The position numbers were made by a program, and so were the translations under genes. Positions 34,532-46,789 of a DNA stretch of 64,000 nt are shown here, one piece after another. Every line of letters begins with the position of its first letter. Position 1 is the stretch's first letter. The notes under the pieces were generated by a model. That model was not told where the DNA came from, made no database searches, and saw only the letters and a program-made list of their open reading frames with translations. Where the stretch lies: the NCBI GenBank assembly GCA_010645155.1, contig CM021322.1:10571304-10635303 (forward strand), in the 5' to 3' direction. Origin of the DNA: Tigriopus japonicus. Taxonomy: Eukaryota; Arthropoda; Copepoda; Harpacticoida; Harpacticidae.

Positions 34532-37500
34532 TTAGACTTGAGTTTTTGGTTTCCTGGAGCGTAATTTCTTGGGCGAGTAGTCATGGTCGGTTTCGATTTT
34601 GACTTTGATGGCCTTTTTGACTTTTGCTGGAGAGGTTTCGGGATTTTTATAACTGGCATTCTTTCCGCGAGAGATTCCATTTTTTGGCGCCAACTTCCCA
34701 GGGTTGCCGGAAAACCAGACAGTGCGTTTATTGGCATCAACCAGATTTGTCATGCCTTCTTGATAGTAACATTGGAGCCAATTCATGAACACGGCTTGGT
34801 CCTCGGCGTTATTTTCAACGTCGTACTATAATCAAAACAGTTCATTGTATGTTTTATTTTTGGAGTGGGAAAAAGTGCATACAGTCAACTGTTCTCAAGA
34901 TCAACAAACTTCGTTGGTGACTGATTTACACATTAAGTGAGAAGTGTACTTTGAAACAGGTAAGAACAACTCTTGATGTAAGAATAAGGTTGTTGCTGAC
35001 GGACGGTATTGCTATATCTCAAGGTGTAAAAAGGAGGCTTTAAAAAATACGAAAAAAGCTTACAACATTGTCACAGTTCTTTTTTACAAAAATGTGATGT
35101 TACATGATTTAGGGCTTTTAACCATAAAACAATTTTAACACTATTGGGCGCAATTCTTACAGCTCTTGATATTTATAATACTCTAGATACATATTTTTAA
35201 GTTTCATTTTTAGTTAAACATAAATTATAGTGAGAGATCTTTTGGCAAATGCCAAACCTAATGAATAATCCACAAAATCCATGGAGAGACCTATTAAATT
35301 GAATTGACTCTCTTTCGCGTCATTGTTAATCATGAGTAAAAAAGTTTCAAAATTAATAATTCACTCAAAGCTATTTCTATGATTCAAATGTCCCATTCTA
35401 ATCTGATTAAAAAACCTTGTAAGTTGTAACATCATTTTTTCATGATGGCAAGAGTTGCAGGTTGATGTGACGTTTTTTTAAATGAACTGAAGGTTCTTTT
35501 GACAAAGATCTTGCAATCCAACCCCAATTTACTTATTTTTTTTAAATATCAGTCTCAATTACCTACCCCTTTGCCACCTCCCAAGGACAAAACCTCTTTC
35601 TGAATGGTGTGACATAGCTCCAAGATGTCTGGCTTTTCCGACTTGATCTTGAGGCTGGCATTCTCCCGCTTGATTTGAAGCGCTTCGAGAACTTCTCTGG
35701 CGGGATCAAAAGGTGGAACAGATCCTCGGTACAAAATCTCAGCTCTGAGATAGTTTCCAATCCCGTTGAAGAACTTCTGGTTCATGAGCACTTCGCAAAT
35801 GGGCTTGCTGAAGGCGACGTTCTCCAAATTGCTCAAAATATTGGCACGGAACGCCTTTGAATAAAGCATAAGATTGGAATATATAGGAAGAAAAAGAAAT
35901 ATGGCAGGGGCATATTATGAAGAATGATAGCAAAAGATGCCTTATGTAACGGGCGTTTCAAAAGAAACGGAACATCTAATTATACAAGGATGGCTCAAGC
36001 CAGGATTACTTTCAAAATACACACTGGGTCCGATTAGTACAATGAAAATTCAACGGAACAATATATTTGTTGCAAAAACCTTACATTTTAGTACAATGAT
36101 CGGACCCAGTGTGTATTTTTGAAATTCGTCCTGACGTACAGTGGTTCCTGAATTATATCGTCTGTAACTCGTGATCGAAACCATACATGAACCTCACTTT
36201 CATTGCATATGTTTGGCCAAACACTTGGCTTGAAAAGTCAGAAAAAGCAATTTCATCCATTTTTTTTTATTTTTCACGTGAAGAGAAATTTTTGAAAACA
36301 GAGTATTCGAAAATCCGACTTTTTTCTCCCTTCCGAAATTTTGCTCCAATCGAAAATAGGGTCACAAAAAGGGAATAAAATCATACCTATCTTAGGAGGA
36401 ATTGTTATCTGCAACGTCTTTCTGATATTCATACATTTTTTGTGAGACCGACGATTTCCGAGTTACGGACGTGGTATCCCGTTCCGTATCTTATCCACTA
36501 TAATTTCTTTCTTAAAAACTAAAATGGGTTGGGAAACTAACTCATTTTTGTCTTGAAATGACATATTTCGCACTAATGGTAGGTTGAGTCTTGAAATCAG
36601 CAAAGAACTTTGCAATAGGTCTCAGAACCATTAATGTTCAAATTAAGAAACTGCTCCACAATATTCTTTTGAATTATTGCAAGGTACTGGGTGTTTAAAA
36701 AGCAGAGTAACAAACATCATGTGAACCTTAACTTCATTGCAAATGATTTGCAAAAATACTTGGCTTGAACATTAGGATTAAGTAATTTTCCCTAACTTCA
36801 ATATTTAAACAACATGATTTTTCCTTAAAAAAGGCGACACAAAGCACATGTATCATAAGAATTGTTATTCGTTGCGTCTTTTTAAGTTTCGTACATTTTT
36901 ATGGTATCAACTATTTTCAAATCAAGGACATGGTTTGTTGTTCCGTTTCCTATGAATCACCAGTTACACATTTGTTTTGCTCTGCAGTCTTGCTAATATG
37001 CCTCTCGTACTCTAAGCCTCTTTTCGACACACATTTTTTTCCATCTAGCGGTAGGAATGTAAACTAAAAACACGTCATTCTTGGCTCGAAATCAAGGTGA
37101 CCAATTTGGAGAAGTTATAAAAGATCAAAATTTGGCTGCTTCTCTCAAACTTTGAACATTAGTCCCAGATAACAATCATCAATTTTAAATGTCATTTTGT
37201 CGTGCTAAATAGGTTTTCAATGTCAATTTTCTGGTGAAGATGAGTCGAGAAAAAAAGTTGGGCTCCCTGCCCAATGTTGATCAATCAAATAGAACCGGGA
37301 GGTGAAGTTACACTGCGGTCCATCTGCGGCTGTCTTGAAATGCAACGGTCGGGGTCGGCAACCCATCTCCTCACTCTTAATAAGCCGTATTCTTTTAGCT
37401 CACTGTTCATGGTGAGATAAAGACAAGCCCGTTTATCGGTAGAAATGATCATTGGTGGTTCATATTAATTGTTGCCTCAAAAATGGATCTGCCAATGTCA

Positions 37501-40500
37501 TGGGGACATTGTCGTGATCATTGTTATTGATGGGTGGTGGCACTCTCTTTCTCTCTGGATCCGTATGAAAGAGTGGCTGCATTCATCGATCGGCCGGCGG
37601 TAATGACGATGGTGATATCTTGGTCTCAAATGCTGGAGTTCGGGTATATCATACTTTGTTGCACCACCTTCAAAATTCCAAGCTCTAATGGTAATGGGAC
37701 CGGCCATACAAACATGTTCAGGTCAGGTAATTTCATATGCTGCTTATTGATAACAAAAAAGATGATGATGATAATAGTAATGATGATAAAGTGATATTTA
37801 TGATTGCCTCTCTCTCTTTCATAAGGAGGATCAGGTCGGGTACCGGGTGATATCGACACTTTGACGAGGTTCATCATGAACTGCGTTGAAGAGCAAGAAG
37901 TGCTGGACCTAAACTTGCGAATTTGTGATTCTTCTTGAAAGCACAAGGTGTTACTAAGCCTATGCTGCTCTTTAAAGCAGGAGAATCAGGTTGCAAAATC
38001 TGACCACTCGCACTGAAAAAAGCCAATTAATTGCAGAGTCCACCGTTGTTCCAACTGAGGCCACCTGTTTGTCCAAGTCATCCAAAATATTGACGCATTG
38101 GATGTTCGACTCCGTATCTGGATTTGAAGTCCGGACTGCAAGCAAATGTCATTTTCAAGAGTTCCATAAACAAGACCTTTCCACAAATCCAAAACCCGGG
38201 ATTGGAACTTCACGGAATGGATCAAACAAGATTAACTGGGTGAGTAAATTTTCATTTTTTTGTGTTGTTCAGTTTTGATGTTCATGATTGGCTTGGATTT
38301 CTTGTCCAAGACAATGATCGTAGCACTAACGGATCAGTCGCATCATTGCTTTCACAAACGGCGTTGTTTCTTGCCACGCTGTGGGTAGAAATCCCTTTTT
38401 GTAAGAAAAATGTCTGTTGATAAATAATAATACATAATGAAAAAGAGATATTTCAAAAGACTCACAATCAACCGTTGTTTGATATTTTTCTTTCATTAAA
38501 ACTAATGATTGCAAAGTTCGCACGATAACACGCCGGATTCTATGACTTTAATTTTCACTCATTCCTCTGGAATTTGTGCCGTTTGTCTCGTAACCCTTAT
38601 GATGGCCTCCATTGGGGCTTAAGGTTTGGGTAAAGATGGAGACATGATATTTCATAAGAATTACTACATGTTATTATAGACTTTGGTTTGAAAATTGTAT
38701 ATTTAATACAGAATGAAAACAAGTTCCAAGAACTCCAATAAAGGATAAAATAGACATTTTTTTCCAGGTAAAAAGTGTTTGTAACTGATTCAAATAATAT
38801 CATGCAATGTAAAAATTGTGGTCATGTCATGGCTTAAAATAATGTTTTAATAGGTTAATAAGAACCTCTAATAGTCAAGAATGATTACAATTTGTGATCT
38901 ATCAATGAGTGAATTGGAACGTCTACGAGTGTCCATGAATTGATGGTGAATTGGAAAAAATAGATTTTGAAGAACTAAAAATTGAGGTAAAAGTAACTAG
39001 GTCTTAACACGCAATCATCTTTCTGTTGCCAACAGTTCTGCGTTTTTGTTAAATTTCTGATGCCAAGTTCTTTAACTTATTTGACTAGGCTTGTGGGCAT
39101 GTGCTTTTTAAATTTGATCTTGCTTGCTCAAAGTTGGGAACACATGGTTCATAGTCAGGCTCATACTTGGCAAAATTGTCAAAAAATACATGGTGCACCA
39201 TCTTGGACAACCTGTAGAAGGCCCCTAAACATAGTAGGGTTGTTCAGGAATAATGGATCGACATTTATTCAAATGAATCTTAAATGATAAGACTAGGTCA
39301 GTAGATTTAAACGTTCTTCTTAGTTCTCAAGGTAGGTAAAAAAATCGTACGACTTTGGAGAACGATTAAGAACAAAGTTCAGGACTTGGATAGATATCTT
39401 GAATGCATTTGAAAACGTATAGAATAATATATCGTTTATATATTCTTTGAATACTAAAGATTGCTTGAATTTGAATATTAATCTCTGTTAGATTTATCTA
39501 TTTGTAGTTTTGGCTGAACGAAAAACAAAGTGTTTTTTAAAGAGTTTTGAACTATGTTTTTGTGAAAATCTTGCTTAAGTGTACAGTATAACTGATTTGA
39601 ATTTTCGGCCGAAAGCTTTGTTGGTCCACCATCACTAATCAAAACGCGATCGAATTTGTCATTTTGCCCTTATTGTGAAAATCCTCCCTGTCTTAATACA
39701 ACTAAGAAAAAAAACAAGGTATTGATCGAAAATGATGGGAAAAAATAGTTCAAGAGGAGTCTGACTTCGTAGATGTGCAAACTCTTGGAAAGACCTCCCA
39801 AGACGCTTGTAAAGCCAAATGAAGAATTGCACCAATACTTGTACTTCAAAGTTTGGCCTAAAAGTTACTTCAGCAAGTCCACCGTAAAACTAAAAATAGG
39901 AATTAGTACTTTTGGTAACGAGTTTTGAAAGTTTTGTGTCACAAGTACAGCATTTTTGAAATGTAATGGCACCGTTTTTCGTTACTTTTGCGAAAGCAGG
40001 CACGAATCATTGTACGTACGTTCACAACTTTACAATTTCGTTACAACTACCATGAGCAATGCATGTGCAAAGGGCAGTGCTTAGTCGCTTTTAATCTTTC
40101 TTTGTTTTAGTTGCTTCGACAGAGAATGATGAAATTTAAAAATCATATTTAGAACTTCAGCTTGTACTTTCAGAAAAGTGTTAATACAGGGTTTTCCATT
40201 TAAAACCCGGCAAGGTAGAATCAGGGGCTTTGAATGATATACAACATCAATGATTACAAATAATTCTAATTACATTTTCATCTAGAACTTTTGTTTTTAA
40301 ACATTTCTCAAAGTGACTTTATTTTTGACGGGGTCTTGAATTCAATTAGCAATAAAAGGAGGCGATTCACTGTCAACATGTTCCTCATGATCTATTTTCA
40401 TGAAGTTCTTTTCATGAAGTCAACGAATCGCATAAACAGCAGTCATTTTTTGTTACCGTTACCTTCAACATTTATCCCATGATTAGGTTTGATGATGTTG

Positions 40501-43500
40501 TTGGATAAATACATATGTTACACAAATTGCTGATAAAAGGGAGTCTTAATGTCGGATGTGATTTCTTTGCTTGTTTTTTAGTGCTAGGTTAACTTTAGGC
40601 TCAATTCTCTTTCTTCTCCAAAACTCAATCCCATGAACCTTTCAATTGAACCTTTAATTGAACCCACTTAAGGGATGAATGTGGAAGGCCCTGATAATAG
40701 AATAATGGCCTTGCTGCAATTTGATGACTGGATAACAAGAACTTCATGAAGAACAAGTTGACGGTGAATCTCTTCTTTTATTGCTAATTGAATTCAAGAC
40801 CTCGTCAAAAATAGGAGCCTTTTGGAGAAATTGTTTATTAAGCACATCTTCATAAAAAATGGCAAAGTCACATTCAATTTGAGAGACAGTTGAACATTCC
40901 TAGGCTTTTTTGGTATGAATTGCTCATGATGATGGTTTTTGGACGCAATTTTGCAACTTCGCTTTATGAAAAAAAACTCCCATTATCCTCAAATAAAATC
41001 CAAATATCTACTCGAAGCTGCTCCATAAACAATATCCTTTCAAATTACTACATGATATTGCTATTCCAAAGCAAAGAACTCTGAGTTTACTTCTCCAAAG
41101 GTCCCGACAATTTAGCATCCTTTGTTGCTTCAGATTCAAAATTTGGCCATGTAGTAAAACTCTGCCACAATTACATTCCTTTCTTTTGTAATTATATACA
41201 CAATAAGCCGCCATGGCTTAACTCATCCTTATTAATCAATCAATTAAACAAATGAACAATTATCATTGCTCTTACTAAATAGATTTGGCCTTTTGCCAAA
41301 AGCATTCAGAGGCCATTAAGTTTGCAAAAGCACAATTTACGAACTCTGTTATTCTTCTAGGAAAACGAAAGCAATACTTCTCGCTCGTCGGGCAACTACG
41401 ATTTTGGAGGAACACAAAAGGAAACGGAGGAAACTGAAACGTTTGGAAATTCGACAACATTGAAGGACGATTCTAAAGATGTGATATTCCAGCTTCAAAC
41501 CCTTCGGCTCAACCTCATTGGGGTTCCATCGTATCTCTCGTCCTGCCATGAATTGACAGACAACGGTTACACCATTCCAAAACCGAAGATATATCCCTTA
41601 GACAAAAGGCGAGCAGCCAACACTTGTCCGTAGTTTCATTGAGAGTACCTCATTTGCCTTTTTCCTGTTTTTAATGAAGGTCATTGGAAATTTCAATTTG
41701 ATATTGTTGCTTGCCAGTAAGCAACCATATTTGTGTATAAATATAATGTCTGTAATAAACCATACACAATTAGCAACAACTTTATTCCAACCACAGATGT
41801 GCAAAATAGATAGTTGGGCCTAGAACAAACTTTTTTGTTGGAAAGTGATACGATGGGGGTTGAATCTTCCAACAGCTTCTTGTTCCTCTTCATTGGTGGT
41901 TGCATGCAGTCGTTGTTACTTTTAACTTTCCTTCTTGGTTCATCATTCATTCCTGATCAATCCGGAGTGAGCGGAGCTTCCTTCCTTCCCAAACGTCTCT
42001 TTCCGGGGTGAAATCCGTGCTCTGATTTAGATTCGATTCTCGTGCAAGCTTGTTTCTTTGTCCGTTACTCTATCAGGATGATTATCACGGGTGTCTCAAG
42101 GATTCTCAAAGGGAATCCTCAAAATAACAAGAAGATCTAACGTCTCAAAATGGCAATGGCACGCCCACTCATTTGGCTTTGAGAGTTTTGAGACCCACGA
42201 GTTTATTGCTAAACAAGTTAAGAGAACGCACAATCCACTTCTCTGACAACCATGAGGAAGTTCGTATCATTGGGTGTTAACCGGGATCAACGGACTTGGG
42301 ATCGTTAAGCTCTCCAATCGCGATTGAAGGGGAGGGCCTTTGACAGACTTATAGCAGGGAGCCCAATTTTCTTTCCCCAACTAATCTTCGCCGGAAAATT
42401 GACTTTGTAGACCCGTTTAGAACGTCAAAATGACATTGACAATTGATGATGGCGCTGTTTAACAAGTTATCTGGGACTATTGTTCAAAGTTTGAAAGAAA
42501 CATCCAAGTTTTGATCTTTTATAACTTCTCGAAATTGGTCACCCTGATTTTGAGCGAAGAATGATGTATTTTTAGTTCACATTCCTACCGCTAGATGGAA
42601 AAAAATGTGTGTCGAAAAGAGGCTTAGACTCTCGTACAGATCCACGGTTGCAATTAGTGGTGCTTCGAATCAGGAGTGCTGCCAGTTTTGACTCTGAAGT
42701 TTATCGCTGTTAAAAAGGGCAGGTTGTATCGAACTTTTTGAAAAGACCTAAACAGGGACCAATTTGGCAACACTCGAACTAGTTCGATTTAGAGTTTCAT
42801 CGAGAATTGTAAGAATGGATTTCGAGTTGGCAGTGCTGCCATATTTTATGGTAAATAAGGTCTATTGCCTGTTGAAAAGTTTAGTTGTGGTCAGAATTTT
42901 GACCCTAAAAGCCAAAATGGCAAAACTCTGCCAAAAATCCAACTCGAAACGCATCAGTAGTTACAATTAAGCTTCATGGGTACTTAATACAAACCAAGAC
43001 TCTTGAGTTATATAATAAACACATTATCAAATCAGTTACCTCATATTCGCGAATGGCATCGGGTCCGCGATCTTTGCCCCATTCTCCATTGATTTCCCAT
43101 CGGCCAAATCGACGATAATCCACGAATGATAACACGTGTTTTTTGTCCAAAGTGAAGAACCGGAGATGGGCGTGTTTAGGCAGGTCCTTCACCTCGGTGA
43201 ATTTGAAGCAGCCGGACATGCCAAAACGAAATAACACATGCATCTTGTTCCCTTTCTTCTTCGTATCCTCCACAAACACCTGAACCATTGATTAATTCAA
43301 GATAAATGATTGAGTTTCGTCTTTGAATTTCAATTATAGGTTGGATTGTGCAAATTTGCCGAAAGAGCTACTTTACAATATGCAATATTTGTCAGCTTTG
43401 TCGCTACTTTACCGCAAAAATAGGTGTATTGGCACGTCTTGAAAATTTATGCATTGTACTACGATTCTGGGATAATTCAGTTTAATGGCAATAAGAACGG

Positions 43501-43939
43501 ATGATTTTTAATCATATGTTCCAATCACCTAAAAGGTACATCCTTGATCAAAGCCAATTTGTTCTCTTTCAAAATGTTGAGATTGATTGTAGCTCTACTA
43601 TTCAATTCTATCCGAGTTTTGGGAATTTTTGGTTAATTTGTTGCCTTTAGCTCTTCTCAAAATTTCTCTCATCTCAAAAAATCAAAAATCTCAATCTCAA
43701 AACATTGAGCTTAAAACCTAGGTGTTGAGGTTATTTTTTTTTTACTTTGTTAGCTCAACTTCTACCTTCATTTCTTTTCCTCGACTTTCGCTCCAAATTT
43801 TGTACTGTCGAGCTTGAAACGGGACGTCCGGGTTTTTCGTACTGACTTCAGACTTCTCAATCGCACCCCCAAACACGTGCTTGGACCCAATTTTGGTCAC
43901 AAATCGGGCTGCTAGACACAGTTCGGGACCCTCAGGCAT
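34532..43939 (-). CDS. NEIL1: Endonuclease VIII-like 1 DNA glycosylase/AP lyase
   Basis: Four exons on the minus strand: 43939-43766, 43279-43040, 35854-35567 and 34825-34532. All are phase 0, giving 331 residues. The start is fixed by biology: ATG 43939 gives MPEGPEL, and Pro2 is the catalytic nucleophile in this Fpg/Nei family, with Glu3 beside it. The upstream in-frame start is only a TTG. Other motifs: RGKEM with the conserved Lys near 55, LFRFGMSG, and HAHLRF. A helix-two-turn-helix follows (FFNGIGNYLRAEILYR, in exon 3). The NEIL1 zincless finger RTVWFSGNPGKLAPKN has its key Arg near 268. The C-terminal tail is basic and shorter than in vertebrates (about 390 aa). Role: removes oxidised bases (e.g. 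thymine glycol, hydantoins) and cleaves the backbone in base-excision repair. The exon 1 donor (AAG|GTAGAA) was chosen for phase. Intron 2 is 7.2 kb and repeat-rich. The gene is tail to tail with KIF18A. Confidence 0.95.
36008..36126. repeat. Hairpin element with ~24-bp arms
   Basis: ACACACTGGGTCCGAT (about 36020-36034) is repeated in inverted form at 36099-36114, with matching TTTCAAAA-type outer ends. About 65 bp lies between the arms. Non-coding, in NEIL1 intron 2. Confidence 0.65.
36150..36490 (+). repeat. Dispersed ~310-bp repeat, copy 2
   Basis: Starts near CTGTAACTCGTGATCGAAAC, contains CATGAACCTCACTTTCAT and TTGGCCAAAC, and ends near GAGTTACGGACGTGG. It matches copy 1 (21760-22090) in the opposite orientation. 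The ends are themselves inverted relatives (GTAACTC and GAGTTAC), as in a MITE. Confidence 0.6.
36705..36965 (+). repeat. Dispersed repeat, copy 3 (decayed)
   Basis: GTGAACCTTAACTTCATTGC and ATACTTGGCTTGAA parallel copy 2 at 36187-36232, and TCAAGGACATGG with TTCCGTTTCC parallels its right end. More diverged than the other copies. Confidence 0.4.
36995..37280 (+). repeat. ~285-bp repeat, left arm of a long inverted pair
   Basis: Contains CCTCTTTTCGACACACATTT, CCATCTAGCGGTAGGAATGT, TATAAAAGATCAAAA and TTGGGCTCCCTGC. All recur in the same order, on the opposite strand, at 42350-42648. Confidence 0.7.
40280..40855. mobile_element. Foldback element with ~115-bp arms
   Basis: The arms (about 40305-40420 and 40735-40845) share GTCTTGAATTCAATTAGCAA, TAAAAG, GATTCAC(T/C)GTCAAC and CATGAAGTTCTT in inverted order. 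About 315 bp lies between them. No ORF has recognisable features. In NEIL1 intron 2. Confidence 0.6.
42350..42648 (-). repeat. ~285-bp repeat, right arm of the long inverted pair
   Basis: Inverted copy of 36995-37280; shares GGGAGCCCAA, TTGATCTTTTATAACTTCTC, ACATTCCTACCGCTAGATGG and TGTGTGTCGAAAAGAGGC (given on the plus strand). It directly abuts the TA-flanked element at 42657. Confidence 0.7.
42657..42957 (+). mobile_element. TA-flanked MITE, copy 1
   Basis: A 301-bp element bounded by TA on both sides. The left end GTGGTGCTTCGAA and the right end CGAAACGCATCAG are imperfect inverted repeats. Internally it shares GACCTAAACAGGGACCAATT and TTGGCAACACTCGAACTAGT with copy 2 at 57790-58083. The TA duplication suggests Tc1/mariner-type mobilisation. 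In NEIL1 intron 2, 83 bp downstream of exon 2. Confidence 0.7.
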
Positions 43940-44574
43940 GATCAATTGTTATTTTTTATTTTTTTTTGTCTTCAAACTTCCCGAAGGCATTCGTATTTAC
44001 TGTATGTTGGTGTTTGTATGGGTGACGTAAGATTCGGCGGAACTCGGGATCGGCTCAGACTACCAACCTATCTCTACATTCAATGAAAACAAAACAAATT
44101 TTTCTACATAAGCTTTGATCCTAGCTGAAATTTTGGAGTACGAGTAATGGATACTTCAAAATTTGCCCATTTCAAGCGGATTAATCATTCATTTTCATTT
44201 AAGTTTGACGAAAACCCCTCGAATGTAGTCATGAAAAGTTGCAAAAATTGGGAAATTAGTTCGCAATTGATCATTTTTTAAAGAAAAAGTCCGCTTTCAT
44301 CGTCAACAATTTTCATCAAAGATATAATCAATATACTTGAAAAAAGGCCATTTTTTTTTAAATTATAAATGCTTATGACATACGTGTATTTCAATGAAAA
44401 ATAAGAATTTCATTAATTTTAGAAGAAAAACTCCAAATATTTAATATCTGCTCAAAACGGCAAAATATTTACAATGAAATAGCTACTTTTCACATATTTG
44501 ATTCGACTTTTTGGCCACTCTGGTCATAACTTCAATCATAGATACTCACATATATTATTAATAATAAGGGACGG

Positions 44575-44815
44575 ATTTTTTAACGCTACAAGGAGTGGGA
44601 TCCCCAGTAAAGACAGTTAATGATTAATATATTATATATAATTAACGTTTATATGAACTTTGATCAACCAATGAGTTACTGTTGGCAGATCTGTACAACC
44701 CTTGTGGGTTGGTCAGGAAATGTGTTTAAAAATTTGGCCAATCCTGCCTTAAATGCTGTTAGAGGATCAGCTCCTAATAAAATAAGGAGTTTGTCTAGAG
44801 TTTAAGGAGAAGTTT
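44575..44815 (-). mobile_element. 5'-truncated LINE 3' fragment, copy 1
   Basis: TTGGCAGATCTGTACAACCC and GCCTTAAATGCTGTTAGAGG match the 3' parts of the LINE copies at 52880-54240 and 63715-64000. Only the last coding residues and the 3' UTR remain, on the minus strand. Confidence 0.6.
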
Positions 44816-44819
44816 TGAA

Positions 44820-44985
44820 AAATAATGTAATTGAAATGTAATTGAGTGTAATTCAATTACTTTTTGAAAGTAATTATAATTTTAACTAAAAACATTGAAA
44901 ATGAAGTAATTGTGATTTCATTCAATTACTTTTGTGACCAAAGTAATTGTAATTAATTACATTTGAAAAGTAATTGACACAGGTC
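44820..44985. repeat. AT-rich palindromic GTAATTG/CAATTAC cluster
   Basis: About ten copies of GTAATTG or its complement CAATTAC within 165 bp, arranged so that the segment can fold back on itself (e.g. GTAATTCAATTAC). Probably the end of a foldback/MITE-type element. Confidence 0.5.
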
Positions 44986-45267
44986 TGATACGAATATTTA
45001 TTTCGGGAGACCAAAAGGATCTACTAAAAACTGCGACCAATCACAAAAGTTTTCTGATATTCATCAGCGTCACTTTTTTAAACGGGATCCGATTTTTAGC
45101 CTTTATGAAATGTCCTTCTTCGGCACTTGATGATTACATTTAGGCAAAAACAAAGTTTACTCCATAGTTTTGTTTGTCCGCAGAATGCCTGTTCAGTCAC
45201 AAAAGTCAAAATGGACGGAAAGATATTTCTTCCAGTAATGGGTGGCATATTGGTTCCCATACAACTC

Positions 45268-46397
45268 CCCCAACAATAATCTCCCCCTGTAGGTTTGCAC
45301 CAGGTGATCTCCGCCAAGGTAAAAAACTCCCCCAGCACTTATCTCCACCAAAGTTAACTCCACCAACAATCAACTCTGCCAACATTGAACTTCGCCACGG
45401 TAAACNNNNNNNNNNNNNNNNNNNNNNNNNNNNNNNNNNNNNNNNNNNNNNNNNNNNNNNNNNNNNNNNNNNNNNNNNNNNNNNNNNNNNNNNNNNNNNN
45501 NNNNNNNNNNNNNNNNNNNNNNNNNNNNNNNNNNNNNNNNNNNNNNNNNNNNNNNNNNNNNNNNNNNNNNNNNNNNNNNNNNNNNNNNNNNNNNNNNNNN
45601 NNNNNNNNNNNNNNNNNNNNNNNNNNNNNNNNNNNNNNNNNNNNNNNNNNNNNNNNNNNNNNNNNNNNNNNNNNNNNNNNNNNNNNNNNNNNNNNNNNNN
45701 NNNNNNNNNNNNNNNNNNNNNNNNNNNNNNNNNNNNNNNNNNNNNNNNNNNNNNNNNNNNNNNNNNNNNNNNNNNNNNNNNNNNNNNNNNNNNNNNNNNN
45801 NNNNNNNNNNNNNNNNNNNNNNNNNNNNNNNNNNNNNNNNNNNNNNNNNNNNNNNNNNNNNNNNNNNNNNNNNNNNNNNNNNNNNNNNNNNNNNNNNNNN
45901 NNNNNNNNNNNNNNNNNNNNNNNNNNNNNNNNNNNNNNNNNNNNNNNNNNNNNNNNNNNNNNNNNNNNNNNNNNNNNNNNNNNNNNNNNNNNNNNNNNNN
46001 NNNNNNNNNNNNNNNNNNNNNNNNNNNNNNNNNNNNNNNNNNNNNNNNNNNNNNNNNNNNNNNNNNNNNNNNNNNNNNNNNNNNNNNNNNNNNNNNNNNN
46101 NNNNNNNNNNNNNNNNNNNNNNNNNNNNNNNNNNNNNNNNNNNNNNNNNNNNNNNNNNNNNNNNNNNNNNNNNNNNNNNNNNNNNNNNNNNNNNNNNNNN
46201 NNNNNNNNNNNNNNNNNTGGCGGAGATGATTGTTGGGGGAGTTAACCCTGGTGGAGTTTACTGTGGCGGAGTTCAATTTCGGCGGAGTTGATTGTTGAAG
46301 GAGTTAACCTTTGTGGAGATAAGTGCTGGGGGAGTTTACCTTGGCGGAGATCACCTGGTGCAAACCTACAGGGGGAGATCACTGTTGGGGGAAAGAG
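45268..46397. mobile_element. Foldback element with arms of ~16-bp sub-repeats, interrupted by a gap
   Basis: The left arm (45268-45405) and right arm (46218-46397) are inverted copies, e.g. CTGTAGGTTTGCACCAGGTG on the left and its complement on the right. Each arm consists of degenerate units of about 16 bp centred on GGAGTT/GGAGAT (right arm) or AACTCC/ATCTCC (left arm). Frames reading through the N run are artefacts. The true length is unknown because of the gap. Confidence 0.7.
45406..46217. other. Assembly gap (812 N)
   Basis: The gap sits exactly between two inverted minisatellite-like arms, so assembly probably failed because of the foldback repeat. Confidence 1.
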
Positions 46398-46439
46398 ATG
46401 GCCACCGGCATATTAACCAACATTAAAGAAACTTTCGAG

Positions 46440-46660
46440 TATACCAAAATTAAAGGCCGCATGTTAACGCACCTAATTCAGAAGCGAGAGCATACCAAAA
46501 TCAAGTCAGATTAACCAGCCTTGAGTATATACTCGTGACAACTCCTGTGTTTGAAATGCAGCAGCTAGAGAGAGTATATACTCGACAAATGCTAATTCGA
46601 CTTGATTTTGGTATACTCTCGCTTTTGAATTAAGTGCGTTAACATGCGGGCTTAAGTCAG
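46440..46660. repeat. Inverted-repeat element with nested palindromes
   Basis: The arms share GCATGTTAACGCAC(C/T)TAATTC, AAGCGAGAG and TATACCAAAATCAAGTC-type blocks in inverted order. The centre contains two GAGTATATACTC palindromes. Abuts the foldback element on its left. Confidence 0.65.
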
Positions 46661-46789
46661 ATTAACGGTCTTGAAGTACCCTCAGCACAGTTGTTGCCTT
46701 TTCAAGAACAGTTAGTCACCTGAGACAAGAAGCACTGAATTTCTGGAGTGGGAGGCTAACGATCAGAATTATGATTTCCTGTAGGATCA

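Noticed and set aside
21794..36378. Pair of similar small proteins starting MNLTFI
   Set aside because: The two frames lie in copies of a dispersed repeat with inverted ends and are not maintained in the third copy.
45174..46276. Several-hundred-codon frames around 45-46 kb
   Set aside because: They run through 812 N and the foldback sub-repeats.
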